64,000 nt of DNA from Erythrophleum ivorense (Eukaryota; Streptophyta; Magnoliopsida; Fabales; Fabaceae), in the NCBI GenBank assembly GCA_026724425.1, contig JAIUCV010000003.1:53570477-53634476 (forward strand). Direction: 5' to 3'. This document shows, in pieces, positions 47,001-58,614 of the stretch (its first letter is position 1; each line of letters begins with the position of its first letter). The position numbers were made by a program, and so were the translations under genes. The notes under the pieces are model-generated. The model was not told where the DNA came from, ran no database searches, and saw only the letters and a program-made list of their open reading frames with translations.

Positions 47001-48011
47001 AAGGTTTTAAAATTAATGAAGGGATATTCTTTATGATTATGAGTTCTTGAGTTGGATATTCTTCTTGCTAGTCTTTTAGTGAAGTAGGAAAGTAAAATCA
47101 TAGTTTGTTTGGATATACTTATGGATGCAATATTCATTTCATATCCATGTCAATCACATCTCTAAATTTAAGAAGTGACAATAGAAAAACAATTATAATA
47201 AAATAAAATAAAGTTATATATATACATATATATATGGTATTTGAAAATTATGCATATTGAATGCATTGTGTGAATTTTGGTTAGATAGAGAATTTTAGAT
47301 TTTCCCTAATTCTTGGAGAATGTTAACAATATATAAGATTTAGAATTATCATGTTTTCTTATGCATCAAAGTGTAGTCAAAGATTGATATAAAGCTTTGA
47401 CCACTCATCACATTTCCATGAAAGAGAGAGTGAACCTATTTCATTGAAAAATATGATAACATACATGTAGATAGGAAATTGTATGGTGGATTGAAAATTT
47501 TAAGATAAGTTAGCATGTACAAGTTATAAGTTATTAAATTAGAAGTACCATACAAGATAATTTTGGAAAATAAATAAATTAGTGCATATAAATGCATGGA
47601 TTTTTGTTTAATATATTCAAACCATGTAATTAAGTCTATTTCTAATAAAGTAAATTCCTTCCTTAGGCACTGTTGGGAAAGTGGATGGTTAAGGGGCCAA
47701 ATCTTAATATGTTCACCACAAAATTTTTATGGGAGTTAAAAAAATATATAAAAAAAATTCTAGGCCAAATTTTTAGAATCTTTTTGGATTGGTTTAGTCA
47801 TCTAACCAATCCTTAAACAAAGACAAACAAACTATAGAAAAATTTTTGTGTAGTTTTGTAAATTAAATTTTTTAAGGGGTCAAATGAGGGAGTTTTAATA
47901 AGGTTTACATTGTCTTGGACAAAAAAAAAATTGCTTTTTATTGATGATAGAAGTCACCGTTGAAAGTCCAAAAGTCATTATTAAATATTTTACTAGTGGT
48001 GATATTTAGGT
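47001..48011. other. AT-rich region, no gene seen
   Basis: Contains a TATA microsatellite-like stretch near 47215-47236 and, from 47940, motifs (GTGGTGA, GTCACCG) like those inside the adjacent CACTA-like arm. No protein motif. Confidence 0.45.
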
Positions 48012-48281
48012 CACTACTATAAAGAACATACTAAAAGGTTTTTTGCAACAACAAAAAAATTGCCACTAAAAGTGATATATAATGGCAACAAAAGTCACCA
48101 TTAAAACTATCTAGTGGTGACAACTATCATTACTAAAGCCTGATTAATTTAGTTTTAAAGAAATGTAAGGATACATTTAGTGGCAACTTGTGTTGTTACT
48201 AAAAGTATCTATTTAGTAGCCATTAAAAGATACTTTCAATGACGATAATAATCACTGCTAAATTTATTTGAAAAAAAAAAA

Positions 48282-48744
48282 CATTTAAATTGATTTTTTT
48301 GCTGCCAATTACCTGTGGCATGGTATTTTGGTTATGACTATTGAAATGCCACAACATAAAGAGTAGGTAGTTTGATATAAAACTTGCTTCTTAAAATTAA
48401 CAAAATAAGACTATAACTATTAATGATACTATCAGGATTCATTAGGAGTACATCTTAAGTCTAATTCTTAGAATGTTGTTGTGTTTCTAGATATCATTTT
48501 GCTATTTTGGAATCTTCCAAAATAGAAGATAACATCAAGTAATATCACACATGCGAAGCATTAGACGATATATGGACCTCAATGGATCCTAATAGTATCA
48601 TTAACAATGATGGTCTTATTATGCTGATCTTGGGCATTAAGTTTTATATCAAATTACATACTCTTTATGTCACCACGTTTCAAAAGTCATAGCAAAAATA
48701 CTATGCCACATGGTCATTGGCAGCAAATAGATCAATTAAAATGC
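48282..48744. repeat. Loopless 460-bp fold-back (long inverted repeat)
   Basis: The two halves are reverse complements about the centre 48513 (CTATTTTGGA / TCCAAAATAG). Outer tips pair as GCTGCCAAT (48301) with ATTGGCAGC (ending 48724), and inner blocks pair as GATATAAAACTT with AAGTTTTATATC and AACATAAAGAGTA with TACTCTTTATGT-like sequence. Arms are about 230 nt with roughly 80% identity and essentially no loop. This fits a fold-back MITE. A transcript across it would form a long double-stranded hairpin. Confidence 0.88.
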
Positions 48745-49592
48745 TAAGTTACTATTGATTTGAGCTTTAAAACCTTACAAGACTTGCCACTCACCATTGA
48801 TATAAATACTAAGCATATATAATTCACAAAAGAGGTTGACCTTTAGCACTAGAGCTGTATTCTTTAGACTCTAATTCCTTCCACTCATCACTAATTAGAA
48901 TCACATTCATAATTCACTTGTTATCCAAGTGCAATGCTACTAATTTTCCTATAAACTAGACTCCAAAAGGAAAAATTAGGTGTTGATCCCATAAAAAAAA
49001 TTCAATAATCCAGCAAAGTCAAGTTATAGACTTCCATAAACAGAAGAGTGCTAAAGAGAAAGAGAATTAATTTGGTAATCAAATAAATTTAAATTGATTT
49101 GAATTTTTTATTGGAGACACTAGACATAAAACCATCATGCATGCAAAAATTTAGAATAAAAATCCATCCCAAAAAAACCATCATCCAGCACAATCATAGG
49201 ACAGAGCAAGGAAGCTTAGAGCTGAAAATTAGAAATGCATATTAGAAGAAATACTACTACAATGGCTAGCCTTCTCCACCAGAATGTAGAACTCAAAGAA
49301 AAGATAAGAAACAAAAAAAGAGAATAATAGAAACCAAATTTCAGCTACTAGCCTACAAACACTTAAATCAAACATCACCCAAATTCTAGCTATAGATAAA
49401 TTTCAGCAACTAATCCCAGAAGCTAAATCAAATATCACCCAAATTTCAGCAAGCCCCAAAGTCCCACAACTAATTAATCCAGAAAACAAGCCCCAAAATC
49501 GCAATTATAGGCAACAGGTGAGAGAGAATTTGGTCAAAAATGGCAAGCTTGAGGACGAAATTTGGTCGAAGAAGAAAGAGTGAAAGAGAAGG
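48745..49592. other. Non-coding stretch, no gene seen
   Basis: AT-rich, with repeated AATTTCAGC-type words near 49345-49450. No motif of a known family. Confidence 0.4.
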
Positions 49593-50078
49593 TGTAATAA
49601 CCCAAAGATTTAGAAGATGGAAAAAAGAGTAAGAAATTAATTTGCAAATTTAAATAAAAAGGGATGAGTTTAAATTTTTTAAAAATTCACATGATGATGA
49701 TGATGTAATTAGGCTAAATTAATTTAGATTACGGGTAGACTTAAACAAATTTAACCAGGAATTAAATTCATTTGTATTAAAAAAAATATATTCTTTATTT
49801 AAACAATCCATATTTTTATTTAGCTTTTCTCTAAATTACCGAAATGCCATAGAGATGTGACCCAAAAAGTTAATTTTCGAAATGCCAACTATACAGTTAT
49901 ACAACTTGGAAATTTCCTCTTGGCTGGTCATACAAGAAATGCCTATTTTGGAGCTTCCACAATATATTAGATTCCGACGTTATCCTCCATGCTCCCAAAG
50001 AGGTCTTTCAGTCTTTTCCTTTATGCTTTTTCCCTTTTCCAGACTTGCCAAGCTACAGTGGGCCTTTATTCTATGTAC

Positions 50079-50109
<31 letters not shown>

Positions 50110-52990
50110 TACTCCAAGTCTCCAGTACAAATCCTGTCTAATTTCAGCAGATGTCATCTCCGTTTTGTTCCGGCTGTAGCTCACGGTTTGAAGCTCTTTG
50201 CTTCTATAGCCGAAAGGTGAACTTCCTCCCTTGTTTCTTTCCAGCAAATTGTGCAAGCTCAAGCATTGTTTTGTTCTGGAACTTTAATAATTCTATTCTT
50301 CTATGTTCTAACTTCTTTTCAGCTCTGTTTTGTGTTGATGCTGGATTTTTGTTCCACTCTGTTCATTAATCTCGACCGCAAGTCCTTAAAGCTATTGTGG
50401 TAACAACTTCGGATAGGCAGCTCGTGTTTCCTCCATATTTCTTTATTTCTTCCTTTAATCTGCTATCATAATTCATGTTCTATAGTAATTAAAAAATATA
50501 TTCTTTTTTATCAGTTTGAAACTTGTGCTATTCAGCCCTTCTCTCACTGCGGCTGTGAGCCTATCTTTGGGGGCTGGTGAAATCGGAAAATCTGAAAGTT
50601 GAATAGAGCACGTTTGGTCTTGGTTAACATGTTCTTATACTTGTTTGTTTGTTTGTTTTCTAAATATATATGCTTAGGACTTAGTAACTAAATATGAAAA
50701 ACCTAGATTGAGGGTTGGTTGTTAGAATAGGAAAGTTAGGATGTAAATTGGGGCTTTTGGATGATTGGCCATTGATGCGCTAAACTGAGGCTGAGTTGTT
50801 AATTTGAGCTTAAGATAACGCTTTGGTAACTTGTTGCTATAAGAGTCTCTTTACGGTTTGGTACTTGTTATCAGTATATTTTAAGAGAGAGTCTAGATGT
50901 TGATGTAAGTATCATACTAATTTCCCTAATGTATGCATGCCAAATGTTTGAAAGAAAATCTTTTGCAATTGTTTATAAGTGTTATTTCTACGTGGTCCGT
51001 CACAAATAGTTTGTCCCTTCAATTGTTGGGATATATTTTATAAGGTAGGTTTCAATTCATTTGATGCTTTAAGAAATTAAATTGTAAAGGTTTGAATTAG
51101 TTTTAGTTTAAGGGTAACGCCTTGTATTAGATGATTTAACTTGCTTTATGTATTAGAATTAAATTGAGGAAACATAAGAGTTGGAATTAGAGTGGAAATA
51201 AGAGTTGGACTACTTGACGTGCTGTGAAGTCACTAGGTTAGGAATGTAACTAAAGTGTGGTGATACCTAATGGATTGTTAATCTTACCATCATCACCAAA
51301 AAAATTTCTTAATTCAACCCATATTAGGGATTTGGTATTTTGAATCAAATGTTAAGCCAAACATGAGTGAAGTTAGAGATAAGAGTGGGGTTTTGTTACT
51401 AGGTGAATGGATTTATAAAGTAGTATAGTGAAATTATATTGCAATATAATCTTTATTAAAGGTCATAGATGAATCAATTTAATTAATTCCCAAGGTGCGG
51501 TACTTAATATTAATTATAATAATTATAAGGTTTTCAATGTTGAGTAAATTGGGTTAAAATAATTTCATATGAATTAATGAGTTAGTTAACATCATTTTCA
51601 CTTGGGTACTTAGGAGCCTCCTAGGTTAAGTCCATATCTTATGATAGCAGAACGAGGCAATAGAAGTATCATAACATCATCTGTACTATGAGTAAATAAC
51701 ATCCTAGTGCATATATTCTTATTGCAAATTTTTCTATTTTACATTTTTATAACTTGAAAAATATCATGCTTCTTGATCTCTTGATGTTATGGATAATTAT
51801 GTTTAATTGAGGAGACATTTTTGGTAAAGTTGTATTACTTAAATTTTAAGCTGTTAATACATTTTTGGAATTAATAGGAATGATTTTAGAAATTTTTATA
51901 AATTTGATATTGATCATTTGAGAAAGTGTTTATGGATGAATTTGGTTATTATGATTCCACATACAACTAAAATGTTTTTTATATGAAGGGACTTGAAACA
52001 AAACACTAGTTGCCTCTGGTGCACCGTGTTGAACCTTAGCTAGCAAGGGGTACAAGATATGGTAGCCCTGTGTGTTGCCCAATATATGTCGAATAGAGGA
52101 ATGTATTGTACATGGACATTGGACTCACAGTGAACTTAGGTAGGCTGCATGCTTATGACGGACTGGTTACTTACCCAGGTGGCTATGTGGCCATGATGGA
52201 TATCTCGTTTTGAGGAAAGTCCTTCCAACATAAAGGAGATTTAAGACATCGTGTTTTGATAAATTTTTTAAAATTTTCTTAATTGAATGCCTCTTATCAT
52301 AGTTTTCTTCTTAGTTTTGAATTATGTAACAAGATAAATTTTAATATGTGGTTTATGTTTAAACATTTATAATTAACCCATCATGTTAAGAAGCGTGATG
52401 CAAGTTCCGAATTTTTTCAAGGCATTATGTAAGATGTTTCATTTATCAGTTCACTTATCTAATATCTACTTTATATTGTTATTTATTAAATTTTGGGATA
52501 TTATTTACTATTGGACATTTGGTATTTCCGGTAATAGAGCTAACCTAGGATCTTTTTCAATACTGTAAGGTGGACCATCATTCCCTGGATAAGCTTCGCA
52601 TTATGTGGCTGACTGTATTTTGTTGATTGTAAAAATTATTTCATACTCTACTTGTAGTTCCACATAACTCATAGCCAGGATCTCCCACCCTGATATATGT
52701 ATCTTGTTGCAAATTGAAATGGGAGTAAAGGTTTCTTATTAGATTTATTAGGATGATTATTTAATTGTAGACATTTTAGGAAGTCCAAATTTTAGGGAAG
52801 ACTTTGCTAAAATTTTTACAATTAGTTAGAGTTGAGAAATGCTTTAAGGATATAATATGCAATTATGGAAGTATTCATGTGAACTAGTTTCCAAATGCTT
52901 CATACCCATATAATTATATTATGAATTAGAAAAAACTAAATTGAGAAAAGAGGCTTAGGGAGGCGGAATTTACCCTGAACTTCATGTTGT
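49593..52990 (+). repeat. Tekay-type LTR-like segment, copy B (probably solo LTR)
   Basis: It begins TGTAATAACCCAAAGATTT, a typical start of plant Tekay/Del LTRs. It has a TATA-rich promoter-like core at about 50080-50105 with a CT-rich leader after it, and its later part (51600-52850) matches copy A at 45700-47000. Neither a primer site nor gag-pol follows. The downstream end could not be fixed; 52990 is approximate. The open frames at 49882-50369 lie in the promoter and leader and are not called as genes. Confidence 0.55.
50080..50105 (+). promoter_or_regulatory. TATA repeat in the LTR promoter position
   Basis: A pure TA run ends TATATAAAG and is followed by leader-like sequence (CATTACTCCAAG...). 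A repeat expansion over the TATA box is a plausible reading. Confidence 0.45.
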
Positions 52991-53100
52991 TTGCACTCTA
53001 GCTTCTAAGTGTGACAAAAGGAGAAAGAGAGCTTACCTCGATAGAATTTGGGTAAATCCATGATGTTATCCATGATTGCACTAGCACTGGAGGGAGGGAG

Positions 53101-53165
53101 TGTAACACCATCGTTTCTACTCATGCCCATCATCCATGAACATGCTCATGTGAGATAGAGTAAGT
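53101..53165 (-). repeat. LTR tip related to the first element
   Basis: TGTAACACC followed by CTCATGCCCATCAT and ACATGCTCATGTGAG matches the end of the LTR at 4059-4120 (TGTAACACC, CTCATACCCATCAT, ACATGCTCATATGAG). Only about 65 bases remain, and no primer site lies beside it. It is a terminal fragment of a minus-oriented Tekay-type LTR. Confidence 0.7.
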
Positions 53166-53753
53166 GGGTGGACATCAACAGTGGTAGAACGACGGTTGGA
53201 GGTGGAGGAGATCGAATGCTCTCTCTATTTAGACTAGGGATGGAGTGGAACAAGGGAAGGGGGAAAATGCGATATAAGGGATAGATGGGCTTTTGAACAT
53301 ATTTAATTTGTTTTTCTTAAATAGAGTTTTTGTGATGACAAAAGTTGCCAATAAATCAACCTTTGCTGGTGACGATTCAAGGTTGTTGCTAAAAGGCTTT
53401 TTGCAGCAACAATTATTGCCACTAAAATACTTTTTAGCTGTGCTTTCTCAATTATAAGTTTTGGCACCAATATTTTTTGTAGTGATAGAAGGTTCCTAGA
53501 GAGTTTGTTGAATTGAACACCTGAGGAAATGGATTTAGCTTGTAAACAAGAAAGAACATGTGGAAGCATTTATGGAGGCTACCTAAGTTATAGAAAAGTT
53601 AGAATAAAAACCTATATGAAACTACCAAAAAAATAGGCTTATTAGTAAGATAAGAGAGTATAGTAAAATCTAAGGATGGAACTAATTATTAGGAATTATC
53701 ATAATTAAAAATTAAGTAAGACATTATCATCTTGAAAAGAAAATATCCAAAGG

Positions 53754-53781
<28 letters not shown>
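53754..53781. repeat. AT dinucleotide microsatellite
   Basis: Uninterrupted (AT) run of about 14 units. Confidence 0.97.
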
Positions 53782-53784
<3 letters not shown>

Positions 53785-53789
53785 AAGAT

Positions 53790-55848
53790 TGAATTAGGAT
53801 ATTAGTCTAGTCTTGATAAATATTTAATTAGGCAAAACCTTTGTTATAAAAAATTAAGACAAGGTCCCACCATATTTAACACATCATGTCAAGAAAAAGC
53901 TAAGAAAGTGAAAAAGGCAAAAATTAAGTGGAACATTGGGACCACATGTGCATGCATTCATATGTCCCCAAAAGCCTATAAATACCATGCAAAATCCATC
54001 AACTTCTCACACCAAAATTATCACAAAGCAAGAGTGTGTGAGAGGGAACAAATTTTAGCCAAGAGAAGGAAGAAGGAGGAAGAAGAAAACTTAAGCAAGG
54101 ATTAGGTAAAAATAGCTTGTCCATTCTCAATTTACCTTATATCCATAAATAGGATTAGTGCACATTAGAAGGAGGTTATAAATCTTAGTTGCATAATTAT
54201 TCTATGTCACATTGCATGAGAAGTATCACCATGCATGAGAGTTTTAGCAATCATACTTTATGAATCAAATTATATGTTGTCAATTTCGTAGTTGACTTAA
54301 GATTAGGAAAATTGATTTAAGTTTAACTTACTCATATTATGAGATAGTTAATAAGAGAATTTTGAAATAAGATTGACATAGTTAAATTATTGTTATGTAG
54401 TTGATGAAAATAATAATAGGATATATAGTTGAATTAACATAGAAACAGTTGTTATTTGACATATAGTTATATTTAGGAAATTTTTATGATTTCATTTATG
54501 CATATTTTTCAACATGCAGTTACTTTGACAATTAAGTGCTTTTATTCCTATAGTGAATTTCATGGGACCACTAAATATGAAATTTAATCAAAATAATTTA
54601 TTTATATACATATATAAAGAATTTTGAAAATTGTGTATTATATAAGGTAAAAGTTGACTTTTTACTAAAATGTGAATTTTGACTTTAAAAATATTCTTAT
54701 GCTTAAGAGTTTATTTATACCAAATAATGACTATTTAATTATGATATATTGACCATGGCATGAAGATGTGGACTTTGAACCCTAAATTTAGACAAAGTAT
54801 AAGGATTTAGAACATGTTAAAAATGGTAATCAAACAAGATATTAAGGTTCCATGTGAAATTTGCCATTTTGGGGCAATTAGCACATATAGTAGAGCAATT
54901 TATACATGTTGCATTTTTCTTGTGATTTTTAGATGAAGAAAAATATTTTTATGATATTTTGAGAAAATGTGAAAAAGGTGGTAAAAAAAAATTAGTTTTT
55001 TCTGTCATTGTGTACATGAAGTCATATAAGAAAAATATGTATATGGAAAAAAAGCATGCGAGAGAAAGAAATAAATATACATATATGAGAAAAAGAAGGC
55101 TCGGAGCTATAAGAATGATGGTATGAGTCTTGCTTGTGATTTCTACCTATAGTACTCTGATAGCCATTGTTTGAATGAGTTATGTGGATCTACTTTAGGG
55201 GATACTCTAGCTACATAAGTATGTTTTGCAAACAAAGTTTATATTATGAAAAATCAAGTTTTTTCTCACAAAAAATTCTTATAGAATTTGGGTAGTGAGA
55301 ACTTGACATAGAATTTTTCATGAACTTCGTCATACGTTCTAAGTTTTTCACAATTCTCATAGTAAACTTTCACAATTTTTTTATCTATAAAAACTTTTGG
55401 GGAGAATTTTGAGAGAACACTATAACAAAAGTGTTATAGTATGGCAGAGATGAGGTGCCAACAATTCTAAAAAAAAATTTATGAAAAGAAATTTAAAAAA
55501 CAATCCATAAAAAAATTGCAATTTTTTGAACTCTCACAAAAAAAATCCATGAAAATGGTGGAAATTTTTTTTTAAAAAAAGAAAGTGGAATGTTAAGTGA
55601 ATTTTTTTTATTATCATAGAAATTTATGGGGAGAGTTTTAAAAATTTTTATGAAATTTAAGAAAATAATGTATTTTAACTCTTATGGAATGTTTTCGTGA
55701 AAATAAAAAATTATAGTTTTTTAATTACACATAATTGTTCTATTAGAATTAAAAATTTGTAATTTTTTTTAATTCTCACAAATTCTTTTGGTAAAAATAA
55801 AAAGCAGAATGTTAAATGAAAGCATGTGAACTCACTTCCTCATTATTG
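53790..55848 (+). other. LTR-like non-coding region with a TATA box
   Basis: CCTATAAATACCATG at about 53975 is followed by a leader-like stretch (CACACCAAAATTATCACAAAGC) and a purine-rich segment. This looks like the promoter and start of a plant retrotransposon LTR. The open frame at 53908-54105 lies across the TATA box and is not a gene. From 55240 to 55840 the sequence is A/T-rich with repeated AAATTTTT words and a perfect 9-bp-arm hairpin at about 55431 (ACTATAACA...TGTTATAGT). Confidence 0.4.
53977..53984 (+). promoter_or_regulatory. TATA box (TATAAATA) of an LTR-like region
   Basis: Consensus plant TATA sequence about 30 bases before a CA-rich stretch. There is no linked coding sequence. 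Confidence 0.4.
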
Positions 55849-56048
55849 ACTACTTTAGCCCCCTTCTCCTTAATCTGCCCCATTGATACTCATTCATGCT
55901 CGACCATCCTCTCCATAGCTACTCCTTACCTTCTCTCTCTTCGTGACGTGCTGTAAACCCTAGAATCCCTCAATTCATACCAAATCCAAATTCAAACCCT
56001 CTTTCCCCACCACTCCAAATCCACATCAGGCATGATTCCAAACCATAT

Positions 56049-56541
56049 AAGGCTTCTAGGAACTAGAACAGGCCTCCATGTAGCCCTTCCAATGTAGTCC
56101 TCTCACACAAGCGTCAAAGAATTGGAGCAGAAATGATGGATTGATAGGGAACCACTGGCTAGGGTAGGCTGCCATTTACCTCAGTAAATGAAGGGCCAGA
56201 AGCTAATACAGCAAATGACATTGGTAGTATTGAGGACTCAAAATGTAGCATTGTTGAGTTCAACAAAAAGGATGTGGAGGTGTTGTTGAATGAGAAGATG
56301 AAAAAGGGAAATCCCTTTGATAAGTTTCTTTTATCTTATAGAATCTCCATCCAGATCATTCTTCATCTAACCAATGATTTCAATTTTGTCAACGTTTAGT
56401 CTTTTTTTGTGAGTATTTCGTAATTTTCCCACTTATTTTGCAGAAAAAAATGGACCAGATGGCAAATCTTATTAAGTAGCTTAAATTTGTGTAAAATGGT
56501 TTAAAAAACTTGAAGAAAGCTGCTGCTACTGGATATAAGGT
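56049..56541 (+). pseudogene. 5' fragment of a kinesin-14 (ATK1-like, C-terminal-motor) gene
   Basis: The first exon reads KASRN-stop-NRPPCSPSN (56049-56093), resembling the N-terminus of ATK-type kinesins with its start codon changed and a Gln codon become TAG. After further breaks it reads GPEANTANDIGSIEDSKCSI and VEFNKKDVEVLLNEKMKKGN up to about 56316. A probable intron follows, ending TTGCAG at 56443. The second exon reads KKMDQMANLIK-stop-LKFV, matching the conserved segment just after (family KMEQMxxxIKKLKVC). ATK kinesins are minus-end motors of the mitotic and meiotic spindle; the N-terminal part kept here binds microtubules or cargo, and the motor is absent. The preceding 200 bases, CT-rich and with AAACCCTAGAATCCC, may be its leader. 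Confidence 0.75.
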
Positions 56542-58330
56542 TTTGATATAACCTTAAATTATTTAGATGATAATAAAACTCTTATGTTAAATTTTTTTAA
56601 AAAATTAAGTTAAAAATAATTAAATATTATTTATTATCTTATGGTATTAAAAGTTATTTAATTTATTTTAATGAATAATAATAATTATTGAAAAACATAA
56701 AATAAATTAAAATAGAGCATTGTGTTATTATATAGTATTTTGATAAAGTTATTCTATCTGAATTAATTAATTAAAATTTATATTATATATTTTATTTTAT
56801 TAGATTTTTTAATTTGATTGTACTTATAATTTGTTTGGGCTCTAGTATTGAAAATTATTGTTAAATTTTATTTTATCTTGTTAGATTTTGTTGATCTACA
56901 CAATTTTAATACTAAAGAAAAATTATAAAATGCATTTGAATGAAAATGTGAAATGGTAAAAAGAAGTAACAAAATGATTATAATATTTTTTGTTATAAAA
57001 CTCAAATGTGTAGATACATTAATTGCATTGAATGAGTTTTAAAAGTAAAATTTAATACTACTTCTTTTAAAAAACGTGGCATGATTGAAATAATATAAAG
57101 AAATAACAAATTTCTTTATACATTTTGTAGCAAAAGAAACATTTTAGAAAATGTGGCTTAGCTTAAGCAAATAAAGAAACATAATATCTCTTTCAATTCT
57201 ATTCATGGTTAAAATTAAATATGTGCAATGCTTTGTGCATAAAAAGAAAAAGCTCCTATCATATCTAAAGCCTACTTGATTTAAATTGGTTTAGTCGTTA
57301 CAAAAACACAAAAATAAGTTACTAATTTGAAAGCTAAGTTTGGAATGTGCCAAGAGGAGAAAAGCACTAGAATATGTTTATTCTTTCAAAAGTAAAACTT
57401 TTTTTGAATATGTACAAAATTTTTGTATATTATGATATTTTTATATACAAAAAATATTATATTATATTACGTGAAAGGTGACTTTTCATTTAATTTGTTC
57501 AAAGTATTTATTGTGCTTTTATTGAAGAAAACTAAAACAAAACAAAGCATCATTTTCGCTTTCTCTGCAAGAAAGAAGAAAAGTGAAGCCTATGCAAGCC
57601 AAAAGTTATCTTTATATTCACCTATGCTTCATGATAAACAAGATATAAAAAGGCAACGGATATTTTGCAAGTCTCTCTCTCCCGCAATGATTATTTTTTA
57701 GTGGAACTGAACTTCAACAGATATAATTTTGAAGCTTCTATATAAATAGAAAAAGATGATCAGAAGAGAAATGAACTAAAGTATAGAATGAAAAGAAAAA
57801 TTATATTATAGTTCTTCCTTGATCTCTTCATCTTATTTGAACTGAGTTTCTGATATTATCTAACTTAATAAAGCTTAATAAAAAGTGAGCTTATTGTAAT
57901 TTCTTTCTTAATAAGGGTTCTACATTTATCCTTGTATCATTTTGTAAACTTTTTCTAGTGTGAGGAAAGTGAGTTTAGGATAAGTTTAGTGAAAAACTCT
58001 TGAAAAAGAGAGTTTTGGTGAGCTTGTATAAAATCCAAGTGTTGTATTAGTTTGAGATAAGTTAAAAAACCTTGTATTGGTGGTGAGGATATATAAAACC
58101 ATCTTGATTATAATTTGAAAATTGATTAAAGAAAATCTCTTATAGTTTAGAGAGATTAGACATAGGCTAAGGGCTAAACTAGGATAAATTTGATAGTGTT
58201 TCTCTCTTTTGTTGCTTTATTTTTAAAACTATTCTAAATTTAAAGGCTATTCTACTTTCTTATTTGAAATATGCTCCAAATTTATATTAACTCACTCTAT
58301 TGTTTGTGTGTCTTTTAGTTGTTTTTATTT
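56542..58330. other. AT-rich region between the two gene fragments, no gene seen
   Basis: Further kinesin exons were looked for and not found. The open frame at 57423-57701 has no recognisable motif. Confidence 0.5.
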
Positions 58331-58614
58331 AGCTAACTCCACTTTTGAAAGGTCTTCCACTTTCTATTAGCTCACTATACTTTAGTCTCCTCTACTTTTG
58401 TGAATGCCTAGCTCTCTCCACCTCAACTTCCTCCACTTTGATTTATGTGTAACTCTCTCTACTTCAACCTCTTCCACTTTTGTTTATGACTAACTTATTC
58501 CACCTCAACCTTTTCCACTTTTGTGGATGCTTGACTCATTCTACCTCAATCTTTTCCACTTTTGTGTATACTTAGCTTACTCCACTTTAGCCTTCTTCAC
58601 TTTTGGGTATGCCA
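58331..58614 (+). repeat. 41-bp minisatellite, about seven copies
   Basis: Units start at 58331 (38 bp), 58369, 58410, 58451, 58492, 58533 and 58574. All others are exactly 41 bp and share ...CTCCACCTCAACCTTTTCC then ACTTTTGTG-ATGCTT. The array ends only 40 bp before the first recognisable HAP2-like exon. The 87-codon open frame 58521-58784 overlaps the array and the exon and is not a protein. Confidence 0.95.

Larger units (their letters stand above)
48012..53484. mobile_element. Candidate non-autonomous CACTA-like element with nested repeats
   Basis: The left candidate end reads CACTACTATAAAGAACATAC. The right end, read inward on the minus strand, is CACTACAAAAAATATTGG. Both arms carry clustered copies of TTGCCACTAAAA, TAGTGGTGAC, GTTGCTGCAAAAAG and GGTTTTTTGCAACAAC, the kind of subterminal repeats found in CACTA elements. 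A 3-bp target duplication is not evident, the tips match imperfectly, and the left motifs begin slightly outside the proposed end. No transposase is present; the interior holds a fold-back and an LTR. The single-element interpretation is tentative. Confidence 0.45.

Noticed and set aside
49882..50369. Open frames of 63-112 codons near a TATA run, which looked like a small gene with a promoter
   Set aside because: They overlap the TA microsatellite and leader of an LTR-like segment; neither strand has a domain or splice-linked continuation.
55425..55455. CACTATAACAAAAG...TAGT hairpin considered as a CACTA terminus
   Set aside because: The palindrome is only 9 bp per arm, no partner end or subterminal repeats were found nearby.
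57423..57701. 92-codon open frame between the kinesin and HAP2 fragments
   Set aside because: Lys-rich product of AT-rich DNA, no motif, no link to either gene.
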